DNA of 64,000 bases, from assembly GCF_021391395.1 (NCBI RefSeq), contig NZ_CP090059.1, positions 1,907,001 through 1,971,000 of the forward strand, in the 5' to 3' direction. Below the pieces are notes generated by a model. That model was given only the letters and a program-made list of their open reading frames with translations, ran no database searches and was not told the DNA's origin. Shown here one piece after another: positions 33,446-42,301 of this stretch (positions are counted from its first letter, which is position 1; every line of letters begins with the position of its first letter). The position numbers and the translations under genes are program-made. Origin of the DNA: Sphingomonas cannabina. Lineage in GTDB: Bacteria > Pseudomonadota > Alphaproteobacteria > Sphingomonadales > Sphingomonadaceae.

Positions 33446-35395
33446 TTGGCTGACGATCGCGAACCCAATCCGTTCGGCTATGCCGATCATTCGCCATTCT
33501 CCGCTTTCGGTGCCGAACTGGTATATGGCCAGCGCTCCGACGGCACGCTGGTCCATGTGTCGCAGGTTTCAAGCGGTCTTGCTTGCGACTGTGTCTGTCC
33601 CGCCTGTGGCCGTGCGCTGATCGCGCGGAAAGGCGCGATCAAGGTGGAACATTTCGGGCATTACGGTGCCGGTAGCGGTTGCGGCCGCAATGCAGAGACC
33701 AATGCGCATAGCTGGGCGAAGGCGGTGCTCGAGCGCGAAAAGCGCGTACTGCTGCCTGCGGTCGGCGCCCGAATCGGCAAGGACAAGCTGCAGACTCACA
33801 AGGAGCGAATGTTTCCCTTCGCGCGTGTCCAGCTCGAGAAGACGCTCGACGACATTGTGCCCGACGTCGTGCTCACGACCGAGGACGGCCAGCAATTGCT
33901 CGTCGAGGTGCTGGTCACGCATGCCTGCGGCCCAGAGAAGATCGCCAAGCTCAGGGACCGGGGACTCGCTACGGTCGAGATCAACATGTCCGCCTGGCGC
34001 AAGAGCAGCGATCGTCAAGCTATCGAGGACGCGCTGATCGAATGGGCGCCGCGCGAATGGCTCTTTAACCGTAAGCTCGTGGATGCCGAGGCACGGCTCC
34101 AGGCCTTGCTCGAGCAGCGCGCGGCGGAGCAGGCGAAGGCCGAACGCTTGCGCGAACAACGTGCCGCCGCGGAGAAACGCGCGCGGGAGGACCGCCTGCG
34201 GCAGGATTTGGCGGACAAGGTCGCGAGCGTGCGGGGAACGATCGTCTCCGCGCGAAGGAGCGGCAGCAGCGCCGGAGCCGAGGAGCTGAGGGAGGTGAAG
34301 CGCGACATGCTCTTCAGCGCGATGCTCCTGCCCAATCAGCGGACTGCGGGATTCCTCGTTTCGAACGAGCATTGGCAGGCCGCGCTGATCGGCCGGATCG
34401 TGAAGGTACCGATTGGCGAGGGCTTCTTCCTACCTTCCTTCGGGTTGGATACCGTCGTGCGCGCGCTCGAAGATTGTATTCCAGCGCTGTTCCGCAGGGA
34501 ACTGCCCGACGACGTCCGTCTCGCGCTGCGGACCGAGTTGCACGACCGCCGCCTCCCCCGGCAGGCGGTTGAGGATTATCTCTATTTCCTGTGCGACCAA
34601 GGCATGCTCCAGAGCACCGGGTTGGGCAGCTTCGAGGTGCACAAGGACCGCGCCCGCGCGCTCGAGGCGCAGCATGCGCAGTGGCAGGCACGCAGGCGAC
34701 GCCGGAGCGCGATCGACCGGTCGATGGAGAAGATCCTACAGGCGATCCCGGCGGAAGAGCGGAAGCGCTTTTCCGCCGGGCTGTGGCAGAAGCGGCGCAT
34801 CCCTGGTTTCGACCGCACCCTGGACGCGCTTGTCGACGCGGAAGAGGAGACCTGGTCGCGGTTCGATCGCGCACTTCTTGCCATCGAGCGCATGGTCGAT
34901 GGCGGCGAGGCGGTCAGCGAAACGCTTGGCCTTCCGCTGGAGGGAGAGCTTGCCCGCGCCAGGGAGCGCGCACGCCAAAAGGCCGCCCAGGAAGCCGACG
35001 ATCGGGAACGGACACTCCGCATCGCTGCTGGTGACGCCCTTGGCACGGAAGCGGAAACCTGGCTCTATACGCCCCCGGATGCAGATTCACCCGTCGTGCT
35101 CGCGCGCAACAGCCAGGCCGGTCTATCGGCGGCGCTCGCAGCGCTGGAGGAAGAACGCAAGCAGTTCGCCAAGCGCGTCGCGGCGGCGGCGCTCGCCGCC
35201 GATTGTCGCCGGCTGCTGAAGACGGATGCCGAGAAGGACCTTGGGGCTGCCCTCACCGGCGCCTTTCTCAATAATTATGACGCGCGGCTCAACGCAACGC
35301 CGTGGAATATCTGCATCGACCAGGCAGGGCTTCGACTTGCGCGGATCGAGCTCGCCAACTGGGTTGAACGCAACAAGCGCACCCGCAGGCGCTAG
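33446..35395 (+). CDS. CoiA-like nuclease family protein, defence operon gene 4
   Basis: The 649-residue protein begins at TTG 33446 with GGAGGGAG seven bases before. Residues 45-90 form the CoiA zinc region (CDCVCPACGRALIARKG, VEHFGHYGAGSGC, AETNAHSWAK). A PD-(D/E)XK-like core is IVPDVVLTTEDGQQLLVEVL (137-156: D140, E154). The rest is charged and helical, with a coiled coil at about 210-255. CoiA-like proteins are linked to DNA uptake and to defence islands. It is 79 bp downstream of the ABC ATPase on the same strand, so probably the nuclease arm of the same system, though the gap leaves room for independence. Confidence 0.7.
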   Translation: MADDREPNPFGYADHSPFSAFGAELVYGQRSDGTLVHVSQVSSGLACDCVCPACGRALIARKGAIKVEHFGHYGAGSGCGRNAETNAHSWAKAVLEREKRVLLPAVGARIGKDKLQTHKERMFPFARVQLEKTLDDIVPDVVLTTEDGQQLLVEVLVTHACGPEKIAKLRDRGLATVEINMSAWRKSSDRQAIEDALIEWAPREWLFNRKLVDAEARLQALLEQRAAEQAKAERLREQRAAAEKRAREDRLRQDLADKVASVRGTIVSARRSGSSAGAEELREVKRDMLFSAMLLPNQRTAGFLVSNEHWQAALIGRIVKVPIGEGFFLPSFGLDTVVRALEDCIPALFRRELPDDVRLALRTELHDRRLPRQAVEDYLYFLCDQGMLQSTGLGSFEVHKDRARALEAQHAQWQARRRRRSAIDRSMEKILQAIPAEERKRFSAGLWQKRRIPGFDRTLDALVDAEEETWSRFDRALLAIERMVDGGEAVSETLGLPLEGELARARERARQKAAQEADDRERTLRIAAGDALGTEAETWLYTPPDADSPVVLARNSQAGLSAALAALEEERKQFAKRVAAAALAADCRRLLKTDAEKDLGAALTGAFLNNYDARLNATPWNICIDQAGLRLARIELANWVERNKRTRRR

Positions 35396-35546
35396 GTAAT
35401 TGACACTGTCAGGTGTGCCGGATGAACCGCGTCTGGTGGAGAGCTGCAAGGTCTCGACGGCGCCTGCCGGCGGAATATCCGGTCGCTTGCGCGAACGGCA
35501 GCTTCCAAGGCTACCGACTAGGGCGCGGAACGGCAAGCTTGGGGCG

Positions 35547-35975
35547 CTAAGCAGCCTCTCCATCCTGCATGCCATAGAGCGCCGCGATCATTCGCCCGAC
35601 TATACTGTCCTCGGCTTTCGTCCGCGTTCCCTGGTCCTTCGAGACCAAGCCACGGCGGATTGATTCCGGTGTTCCTGCAATACTCGCAGTCAGTATCGCA
35701 CTGGCCAAAACGGGATGTATGGCCCCAGCGAGATTGCATCGCGCATGTTCGGCTGATCCCGCGCGGCCACGCTCAAGCAGCGCCTGAATACCCGACATCG
35801 GCACCAGCGTGATCGCGCCAACCTTGACCACTTCGATCTCGCCGGCCTTGATCAGCTCGTAGAACTTCGAGCGGCCAATGCCGGTGATGCGGCACGCATC
35901 CGCAATCCTCAGAGTGATCGGCGACAAATTGCCGCCCGAAAGCCTCGGCATGTGACGCATGGTGCAATCCTTCAT
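35547..35975 (-). CDS. Excisionase/AlpA-like helix-turn-helix protein
   Basis: The 142-residue protein contains LRIADACRITGIGRSKFYEL, IKAGEIEVVKVGAITLVPMS, the MerR-like HTH of AlpA/excisionase proteins. The C-terminal half is not recognised. Start ATG 35975 overlaps the stop of the CopG-like gene (ATGA), so they are co-translated. It could direct excision of the island or regulate transfer genes. Confidence 0.75.
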   Translation of the reverse strand: MKDCTMRHMPRLSGGNLSPITLRIADACRITGIGRSKFYELIKAGEIEVVKVGAITLVPMSGIQALLERGRAGSAEHARCNLAGAIHPVLASAILTASIAGTPESIRRGLVSKDQGTRTKAEDSIVGRMIAALYGMQDGEAA

Positions 35976-36397
35976 TTGTCCATCCCCATTTTTGGGGATT
36001 GACGCTGGGTAAGGCGCGACGCGGCGTCGCCGCGCGAGTGCATGCGGCCGACAACCTTCATGAACTCGTCGTAGCGGAGCCGGCCGAGCTGATTGGTCTC
36101 GGCATCGAATGCGGGCTGATGCGCGGTGAGGGTCAGCTGGTGGCGGATGAAGAGGCCGAGCGCTTCGGTGAGATAATCAAGCTTCTGTTCGGTCCGGTCG
36201 GCGATCCGGCTCTGGCGGTCGAGCCGGGGACCAAACCGTTCGTCCAGCTCATTGTGTCCCGCCCGCTCGATCCAGGCATTGAGCGCGTCGGTCAGGATCG
36301 CGGTCTTCGATGCGCCGGGTTTAAGCGCGAGCGCGTCGAGCTTGGCCGACAAGTCATCGGGAAGGTAGAACTGGTGCCGGGTCTTGGCGGTTCGCAT
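35972..36397 (-). CDS. CopG/ribbon-helix-helix-like mobilisation regulator
   Basis: The 141-residue protein opens MRTAKTRHQFYLPDDLSAKL followed by KPGASKTAILTDALNAWIER, a ribbon-helix-helix DNA-binding domain. The middle (EQKLDYLTEALGLFIRHQLT) is helical. In alphaproteobacterial elements this protein type sits beside VirD2-like relaxases and acts as accessory DNA-binding factor. It is 107 bp downstream of the relaxase stop and overlaps the HTH gene. Confidence 0.75.
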   Translation of the reverse strand: MRTAKTRHQFYLPDDLSAKLDALALKPGASKTAILTDALNAWIERAGHNELDERFGPRLDRQSRIADRTEQKLDYLTEALGLFIRHQLTLTAHQPAFDAETNQLGRLRYDEFMKVVGRMHSRGDAASRLTQRQSPKMGMDK

Positions 36398-36504
36398 GGG
36401 GCGGCATCCTGCGATTGATCGGCTGTGATGATCCCACGTCGCCGGTCATCGCCATATGGTCGTTCTGCCGAATACCGCCGCATCTCGCCGCCAGATCGAG
36501 CCAC

Positions 36505-38460
36505 TCACATGCCGATCGTGGGTCCGCGGCTGCGTCCAATGGTCCAGGAGATGCCACCTTCGCGCACGACACCGGCCACCTCCTTGCCGATCGCGCGCTC
36601 GAGCACCGGGCGCCATGGCACGAGCGTGAACTCCCTCGACTTCTCGATCACCGCGTACTTGGCGGAGCCGACCTGCACGGCCCTGCAATAGGTGCCCTCG
36701 ACCGAGCTACCCTGATGCTCGACATAGCCGAGGCCCAGCTCCTTCGAGAGCTGCCCCGCCACCTGCCGCAGCTCGCGCTGGCGTAGCTCGTTCATCATGC
36801 CGGAGCGGAAGTGGATGATGTCGCCATCGCGCCAGGCAAGCCCCTGCTCGACCAGCCATTGCCGGCGAAGCGCCAGCGCCCGGCGCACCTCTGCCCCGAA
36901 CCCGCGCTCCAGCGGCTCAGGGTCCTTCGCCACATTCTGCTCGTCGAGCCAGGTCACGCCATCGTGACGGGTCATCTGGTCGAGGCGCAGCCCGGACAGC
37001 GTCTCGATCTCGACCGGGCGAGCCGCGACGGCCTGGCGCTCGAACTTCAACACGCGGTCGAGATGATCGGGGGCAACCTTCCAGCTTCCGTCGGGAAGCC
37101 GCTCGACCTCTCCCCGGCCGCGGCGCATGGCCTCGAGCCGCCGCACATGCGCCTCGGCAAAGCGCTGTGTAGCGCTCCTGTCGTGCCGGAGATGATTGTC
37201 GATGCTGTAAATGCCGCCGTTTGTCGCGGCGATTTCGGCAATGGTTCGATCGGCCTGCCGCACGGCGGGCACGAGCGGGTTCACCCTCACGATCCGGGGA
37301 TGGTCGATCATCTCGGGGGGCGAGCCGGTGCCGAGCTCTACATAGTGGCTGCGCCCGTCCGTGGCGGCGACGATCATGTAATGGCGGTCGTTGTGCTCGT
37401 CTGCGAGCCCGCGCGCGACCACGCGGCCGACGAGTGGCTTGCCTTCGGACGGGTCATAGATCGCATAGTCCTGCGGCGGGACCTCCGGTGCGCGTTCCTC
37501 CAGCTGTGCATGCATGGTCGCGATGATGTCGCCGCGTCGTCCCATCGCACGCAGCGTCTCCTCAAGGTCATCGGCGAGACGGTAGCGGCCTCGTCCTTCC
37601 TGGGTGGCGAGCCCCATGCGCGCGAGCGTGCCCAGGCGAGCGGCGCGCAGGCTTTGCTCAACGCTGTCGCGATGCACGGGCGAGACCAGGCCGTCCTCAC
37701 CCTGCGCGAGCAGCAGCTTGCGGTCGATCCCCGTGAACCGCTCCTGCGTGATCTCCCGCTGGCGCGCCTCGAAGATCTCGCGGTCGGTGCGGGGACCCAG
37801 ATCGAGATTGACCAGCTCGGCGGCGCGCTCGGCGAGCCCGCGGCTGATATACTCGCGAGCGATGATCAGGTCCTTGCCGCGATCATCGACGCCACGCACC
37901 AGCACGTGGCTGTGCGGATGACCAGTGTTGAAGTGGTCGACCGCCACCCAGTCGAGCTTCGTGCCTAGATCCTGCTCGACCTGTTTCATCCAGCGCCGCA
38001 CCAGCGGCTTGAGGTCGTCATACTGCGCGCCGTCCTCCGGCGCGACGATGAAGCGGAACTGATGACGGTCGCCGGCTCCCCGCTCGACGAACTCCTTGCC
38101 GTCGGCGACATCGCGGTCAGCGGCGTAAAGCGATCCCCGCTCGCCTTCCCGGGTGGTGCCGTCGCGCTGCAGATAGCGCAGGTGCGCCACCGCCGCGCTG
38201 GCGCCCTTGCCGGCGAGCTTCACGAAGCGCGCTTTCACGATCACGCGGCGCGAGCGGAATCCAGCGAAGCGATCCGACGATCCAAGCACCCGGCCCATGC
38301 CCGCGCCGCGGCCGATCCGGCTGCCATCGAAGCGCCGTGCGCGACCACCGGACGATCGCCGGGCGCCACCTGCCAGATTGGCCGCCTTGCGCAGCTGGTG
38401 CGCGAACGGCCGATCCTTGCCGATCCGGCCCAGCCAAAGCTCGAAATCATCCTCGGCCAT
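36505..38460 (-). CDS. VirD2-like relaxase with DUF3363 domain
   Basis: The 651-residue protein nicks DNA at oriT for conjugative transfer. Visible are the N-terminal VIVKARFVKLAGKGASAAVA region, DGTTREGERGSLY, RHQFRFIVAPEDGAQYDDLK, and the metal-binding histidine motif HFNTGHPHSHVLVRG near residue 180. A long DUF3363 part follows (GVTWLDEQ, GRSRGPTIGM at the end). Start ATG 38460 removes an unconserved extension. oriT is expected in the 303-bp space upstream. No coupling protein or T4SS gene is in the island, so mobilisation rather than self-transfer is likely. Confidence 0.88.
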   Translation of the reverse strand: MAEDDFELWLGRIGKDRPFAHQLRKAANLAGGARRSSGGRARRFDGSRIGRGAGMGRVLGSSDRFAGFRSRRVIVKARFVKLAGKGASAAVAHLRYLQRDGTTREGERGSLYAADRDVADGKEFVERGAGDRHQFRFIVAPEDGAQYDDLKPLVRRWMKQVEQDLGTKLDWVAVDHFNTGHPHSHVLVRGVDDRGKDLIIAREYISRGLAERAAELVNLDLGPRTDREIFEARQREITQERFTGIDRKLLLAQGEDGLVSPVHRDSVEQSLRAARLGTLARMGLATQEGRGRYRLADDLEETLRAMGRRGDIIATMHAQLEERAPEVPPQDYAIYDPSEGKPLVGRVVARGLADEHNDRHYMIVAATDGRSHYVELGTGSPPEMIDHPRIVRVNPLVPAVRQADRTIAEIAATNGGIYSIDNHLRHDRSATQRFAEAHVRRLEAMRRGRGEVERLPDGSWKVAPDHLDRVLKFERQAVAARPVEIETLSGLRLDQMTRHDGVTWLDEQNVAKDPEPLERGFGAEVRRALALRRQWLVEQGLAWRDGDIIHFRSGMMNELRQRELRQVAGQLSKELGLGYVEHQGSSVEGTYCRAVQVGSAKYAVIEKSREFTLVPWRPVLERAIGKEVAGVVREGGISWTIGRSRGPTIGM

Positions 38461-38763
38461 GACGCATTCTCTCGGGTGAAAGCGCCAGATGAGGGCGTGC
38501 CCGGGCGGCCCTTCAAGGGCCTCCAATCGATCTCGCCTGCGAGCCGCAGAAAAGCTGGGCTCATGAGCGAGCAATCTCGAAATGGAGGCACTCTCCTGAG
38601 CATGCCTCCATAGAAAACGACGTGCAGACGCCACTTTCGGGGCCTCGTGGAGGCATCGCTTTTAACTTGCCTTACCGAATTGCCGCGTACCTGCTCGACA
38701 TCCGGCAAACATCCAATATGGATGTGCACCGAAATCCTGGTCGCCAATTCAAAGGAGAGCGCG
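38461..38763. other. Relaxase-MucR divergent region, candidate oriT
   Basis: A 303-bp space. It holds an inverted repeat ATGCCTCCA / TGGAGGCAT (about 38601-38655, arms roughly 40 bases apart) and the palindrome at 38709-38725. Position beside a relaxase start is typical of oriT, but no nic consensus could be assigned. Confidence 0.4.
38709..38725. promoter_or_regulatory. Palindrome ACATCCA-ATA-TGGATGT, candidate MucR operator
   Basis: Perfect 7-bp arms with a 3-bp A/T centre, 39 bp before the MucR-like start codon. Ros/MucR regulators bind A/T-rich sites and repress their own genes, so autoregulation is plausible. Confidence 0.5.
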
Positions 38764-39258
38764 ATGTCCGACGAGAATTCTCTGAACGCTGTCGAGCTTG
38801 CAACCGAGCTTACCATTGCGTGGCTCGGCAATCAGAATAACCGCGTCGCAGCCGACGAAGTGCCGGCATTCCTGCGCACGATGCACGCGACGATCAATGA
38901 ATTGTCGAGCGCTTCCGGCCCTGCGGATGGCGAGCAAAGCGGCGCAGAATCGCCCGAAGAATTCACGCCGGCGGTGTCGGTGCGCAAGTCGCTTGCGTCA
39001 AGGGATCACATCATTTCGATGATCGACGGCAAGCCTTACCGGACGCTGCGCCGCCATCTTTCGACCCATGGTTTGACGCCGGAAGAATATCGCGCGCGCT
39101 ACAATTTGAAGCCCGATTACCCGATGGTCGCGCCGAACTATTCGGAGCAGCGCCGCGCGATGGCGCACAAGATCGGGCTTGGTGCAAAGGGACGCGCAGC
39201 CAGGGGCGCGGCGAAGCCGGCGCGTAAACCGCGCGCGAAAGCGACGGCAGAAAGCTGA
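38764..39258 (+). CDS. MucR/Ros family transcriptional regulator
   Basis: The 164-residue protein has the MucR pattern: ELATELTIAWLGNQNNRVAA (N-terminal oligomerisation), SLASRDHIISMIDGKPYRTL, RRHLSTHGLTPEEYRARYNL, KPDYPMVAPNYSEQRR, and a basic C-terminal tail. The zinc-finger cysteines of classical Ros are replaced (SLASRDHIISMIDG), as in cysteine-less Ros homologues. AAAGGAGAG precedes ATG 38764. It is divergent from the relaxase gene and probably controls transfer functions and itself. Confidence 0.85.
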   Translation: MSDENSLNAVELATELTIAWLGNQNNRVAADEVPAFLRTMHATINELSSASGPADGEQSGAESPEEFTPAVSVRKSLASRDHIISMIDGKPYRTLRRHLSTHGLTPEEYRARYNLKPDYPMVAPNYSEQRRAMAHKIGLGAKGRAARGAAKPARKPRAKATAES

Positions 39259-39295
39259 GAACAGAGCGCCGGGCGCATCGCGCCCGGCGCCACGA

Positions 39296-40219
39296 TCAGG
39301 CGGCCACGCTGGCCTCGAGCGCAGCGATACGCTCTTCGCAGATCACCTGCACCACGCGCCCGAGTTCTTCGACGCGCTCGCCGAGCCACGTCAGCTCCTC
39401 GACACTGATGCGGTAATGCTTGGAGTAGCGCGCCTTCACATAGGCTTCCTTGAGCTTCTCGAAGCGTGCGCGATCCATGCGGTTGTCGCGCGGCCAGGCA
39501 TCGATCAGCCTTGGATCGATCCGCTCGGCCTGCGTGCGCAGGAAGCCGAGATTATGCACGTGCGGGGTGTAAAAGGTGCAGACCAGCAGCACGCAGTGGT
39601 AGAGCCGTTCGGCAGCTTGGTGGAGCTGAAACGCCGCGTTGTTCAGCCGACCTTGCGATAGATTAAAGCGGAAGTTGTCGTAGAATTCTCCCCCGCTCGG
39701 ATACCAGTCGTCAAAATATTCCTTCGCCATCGCCAGTGCCTGCTGCGGCGTTTTGGGCTTGGGCTGGTGCAGCTCGGTACTGTCGCTCTCGTAAAGCGCG
39801 ATGCCGTCGCGGGCGATATCCATGAAGAAATAGCGCCCGTGCGCGAGGCCATCGTTCACCTCCTGAAGCGTGTGAACGATGAAGTTGACCGGCGTCCGCA
39901 GCGTCCTGGTGATCGCCAGCTCGCGGTTGAGCCGGTCCTCGGCCGACGACCAGAACTCCACCCGGTCGGTGAGCTTCTCGTGATTGACGATGATGAGCAG
40001 GTCGAAGTCGGACTGGTAGCCCTTGGCGGTATGCGGCTCGTCGACCCAGCCGCCGCGCGCATAGCTGCCGTAGAGGATCACCTTGAGGATGCGTGCCTGC
40101 TTCTTCCAGTCGGACGTGGCGATCGCGGTCGCGTCGCCGAACTCCTCGAAGAGGATTTGCACGACGCGCTCCAGCTCGCGCTGCTTGGCTGGGGGCAGAT
40201 GATCGACGCCGGTCTTCAT
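39296..40219 (-). CDS. Nucleotidyltransferase-HEPN fusion protein
   Basis: The 307-residue protein joins a minimal nucleotidyltransferase (GSYARGG at 51-57, D71-x-D73, LLIIVNHEKL) to a C-terminal HEPN-like helical domain (FNLSQGRLNNAAFQLHQAAE, RLYHCVLLVCTFY). In MNT/HEPN toxin-antitoxin pairs the HEPN part is an RNase and the MNT part AMPylates and silences it; here both are in one chain. A classical R-x4-6-H RNase motif is not obvious. It lies last in a ParB, sigma-4, NT-HEPN minus-strand group. A related fragment is at the left edge of the window. Confidence 0.78.
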   Translation of the reverse strand: MKTGVDHLPPAKQRELERVVQILFEEFGDATAIATSDWKKQARILKVILYGSYARGGWVDEPHTAKGYQSDFDLLIIVNHEKLTDRVEFWSSAEDRLNRELAITRTLRTPVNFIVHTLQEVNDGLAHGRYFFMDIARDGIALYESDSTELHQPKPKTPQQALAMAKEYFDDWYPSGGEFYDNFRFNLSQGRLNNAAFQLHQAAERLYHCVLLVCTFYTPHVHNLGFLRTQAERIDPRLIDAWPRDNRMDRARFEKLKEAYVKARYSKHYRISVEELTWLGERVEELGRVVQVICEERIAALEASVAA

Positions 40220-40278
40220 CGTCTCAAACTCGCGCCTCGGGCCTGAAATGCCAAGTGGATATGTGAGAGACGGCGGGC

Positions 40279-40503
40279 CTAAAGCCCGCCGTCCTCCTCG
40301 GTGCACCGCATGATGTGCAGCATTGCGGCGGCCAAATGACGCTCGACTTCCCTGACCGTGATGCCGAGTTCGGCGGCGATCTGGTGATAGTCGAGGTCGC
40401 GATAGCGGTGCCGTTCGAACACTGCGCGGGGCAGTTCATCCATCGTATCCAGCGCCTGCGCGATCCGGCGCAGCACTTCGTGAAGCGGAAGGTCGTGGCC
40501 CAT
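40279..40503 (-). CDS. Small sigma-70 region 4-like DNA-binding protein
   Basis: The 74-residue protein reads LDTMDELPRAVFERHRYRDL followed by YHQIAAELGITVREVERHLA, the region-4 helix-turn-helix of sigma factors without region 2. Such small proteins are frequent in sphingomonad integrative elements. It lies 64 bp after the ParB stop and 59 bp before the NT-HEPN start, on the same strand. Confidence 0.7.
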   Translation of the reverse strand: MGHDLPLHEVLRRIAQALDTMDELPRAVFERHRYRDLDYHQIAAELGITVREVERHLAAAMLHIMRCTEEDGGL

Positions 40504-40567
40504 GACGTGGCTCCTTCGGGCAAGGACCGGCGGCGAGCAGCGTCGCCGCCGGTGCTCAAGGGACCCG

Positions 40568-42301
40568 TCACGCGGCCTCGCGGACCGGCTCGGCTTCGGG
40601 CTCTGGGACGATCAGGCTCGCCACCGCAGCGGAGCGATCGGCAGCACCGACGCCGCCACGCGGCGTATAGCTGCTGGCCGGAAAGCGCATCCAGCGCGGC
40701 ACCCAACCCTCGACCTTGGTCCTGCCGTTGCGGCCCTCAATGCAGTCACGGATGATCGCCTTGAGGGTCTTGCCGGTCTCCTTGGCGTTGGCTTCGGCGA
40801 CCTGCCTGCCCGCCAGTTCCTCGACCATCGCGAGCAGGACTTCGCGGTCGCGGATCAAGTCGAGCAGCGCGTCGTCGGCTTGCCAGACCGGCGCCATGTC
40901 CACCGCCAGATGCAGCCCGAGCACGTCCACCATGTCACTGCGCGCATGGAGCGTCTCGCCCATGACGATGGCGAGGATGTCGAGCACTTGGCGCTCGTCG
41001 AGGCGGACGAGCCTGACGAACAGCGACGCCAGCCAGTCGAGTTCGCCGCCGGTAATGGTCGACGTCTCGGGATCGAAGCCGAGCAGCGCCAGCATCTCGC
41101 GCCGCCGGGCGTCGAACGCCGCTTCGGAGGCGGAAGTCTCGACACTTTCGGTCACCGCGTCGCTACCGCAGCGCTGCTGCTCGACCTTTACGTTCCAGAG
41201 TGGCGAGCCCGCGATCATGTGCGCAACAGCGACTCGAAGCGCCACACCCGGCTCGTCGGCCAGCTTGGCGCGCACCGCCGCGTGGCGATGCAGGTCGACA
41301 TAATCGTTGCCGGTGCCGGTGATCTCCGGCCGGATCGACTTCTCGACCACCTCGCCTTTCGCGAGCTTCCGCGCTTCCTTGAGGCTGATATAGCCCTCGT
41401 GGAAGGTAACGTCCCCGCGATGGGCCATGGCGATATAGACCTTGCCGCCTTTCCGCTTGGCCCGCCGCTCATGCTCCCATGTCTGGAATGGCTGCCCGGG
41501 CTCGAGGATGACGACCTCGCTCCATCCGGCCTCGCGATACGCCTCGGCCCGATCCTCGACGGCGGCGTTCTGCGCGACCCAGAACTGCTCGACATTGGCG
41601 AAGTAGCTATCCTCGCCGAACAGGTCGGCGACGATATCCCCGCCGAAGTCCGACAGCTCGAACAGCGCAACCTTCGTGGAAATCGACGCCCCGCCGAACA
41701 GCCACGCCTTGAGCTGCTGCCCGACCGGTGCCCGCGTCTCCGGATCGTCGGCAAGGGCCAGCCATTCGCGCTGCTTCGTCTTGGACGCCAAGGTCAGGTG
41801 CCGCACGGTGATGGCGTCGATCTTCTCGGACCGGTACAGATTGCGGATTCGCGGAAGCAGGTTGCCGAGCGCCAGCGTGCGCTTCACCTGCACCTCGGTC
41901 AGGCCGAAGGTGATGGCGATCGCCTCGGGGCTGCGGCCCTCGCGGACCAGCCGCGTGAACGTCTCCCAGCGGGTCATCTCGTCGGGATCGAGCCGGGCGA
42001 TGTTCTCGATGAGCGATGCTTCCAGCGCCGCCGCATCATCGCCGGCTTCCATGATCGCGCAAGGCAGCTCGTCGATGCCGCCGCCTTCCTCCGCGACCGC
42101 GAGCGCCGCATGGTATCGCCGCTTGCCCGCCACGATCTCGTAGGCGTCGGTCGAGCCGTTCGTCCGCACGATCAGCGGCACCAGCACGCCCCGGGCGCGA
42201 ACAGACGGCAGGATGTTGGTCAGGTCCGGCGCCTTCTTCGCTCCCCGCATGTTGACGGGCGAGACGCTGAGCTTCGCGATGTCGATATGCTTGAGTTCCA
42301 T
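40568..42301 (-). CDS. ParB/Spo0J-type partition protein of the island
   Basis: The 577-residue protein has an N-terminal ParB domain: PLIVRTNG, YEIVAGKRRYHAALA (GKRR at 59-62) and LIENIARLDPDEMTRWETF (ENIAR at 99-103), then an HTH (SPEAIAITFGLTEVQVKRTL). The long C-terminal part is typical of plasmid and ICE ParB homologues (about 570-700 residues), which are often unaccompanied by ParA as here. It may serve maintenance or gene regulation in the island. Confidence 0.88.
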   Translation of the reverse strand: MELKHIDIAKLSVSPVNMRGAKKAPDLTNILPSVRARGVLVPLIVRTNGSTDAYEIVAGKRRYHAALAVAEEGGGIDELPCAIMEAGDDAAALEASLIENIARLDPDEMTRWETFTRLVREGRSPEAIAITFGLTEVQVKRTLALGNLLPRIRNLYRSEKIDAITVRHLTLASKTKQREWLALADDPETRAPVGQQLKAWLFGGASISTKVALFELSDFGGDIVADLFGEDSYFANVEQFWVAQNAAVEDRAEAYREAGWSEVVILEPGQPFQTWEHERRAKRKGGKVYIAMAHRGDVTFHEGYISLKEARKLAKGEVVEKSIRPEITGTGNDYVDLHRHAAVRAKLADEPGVALRVAVAHMIAGSPLWNVKVEQQRCGSDAVTESVETSASEAAFDARRREMLALLGFDPETSTITGGELDWLASLFVRLVRLDERQVLDILAIVMGETLHARSDMVDVLGLHLAVDMAPVWQADDALLDLIRDREVLLAMVEELAGRQVAEANAKETGKTLKAIIRDCIEGRNGRTKVEGWVPRWMRFPASSYTPRGGVGAADRSAAVASLIVPEPEAEPVREAA

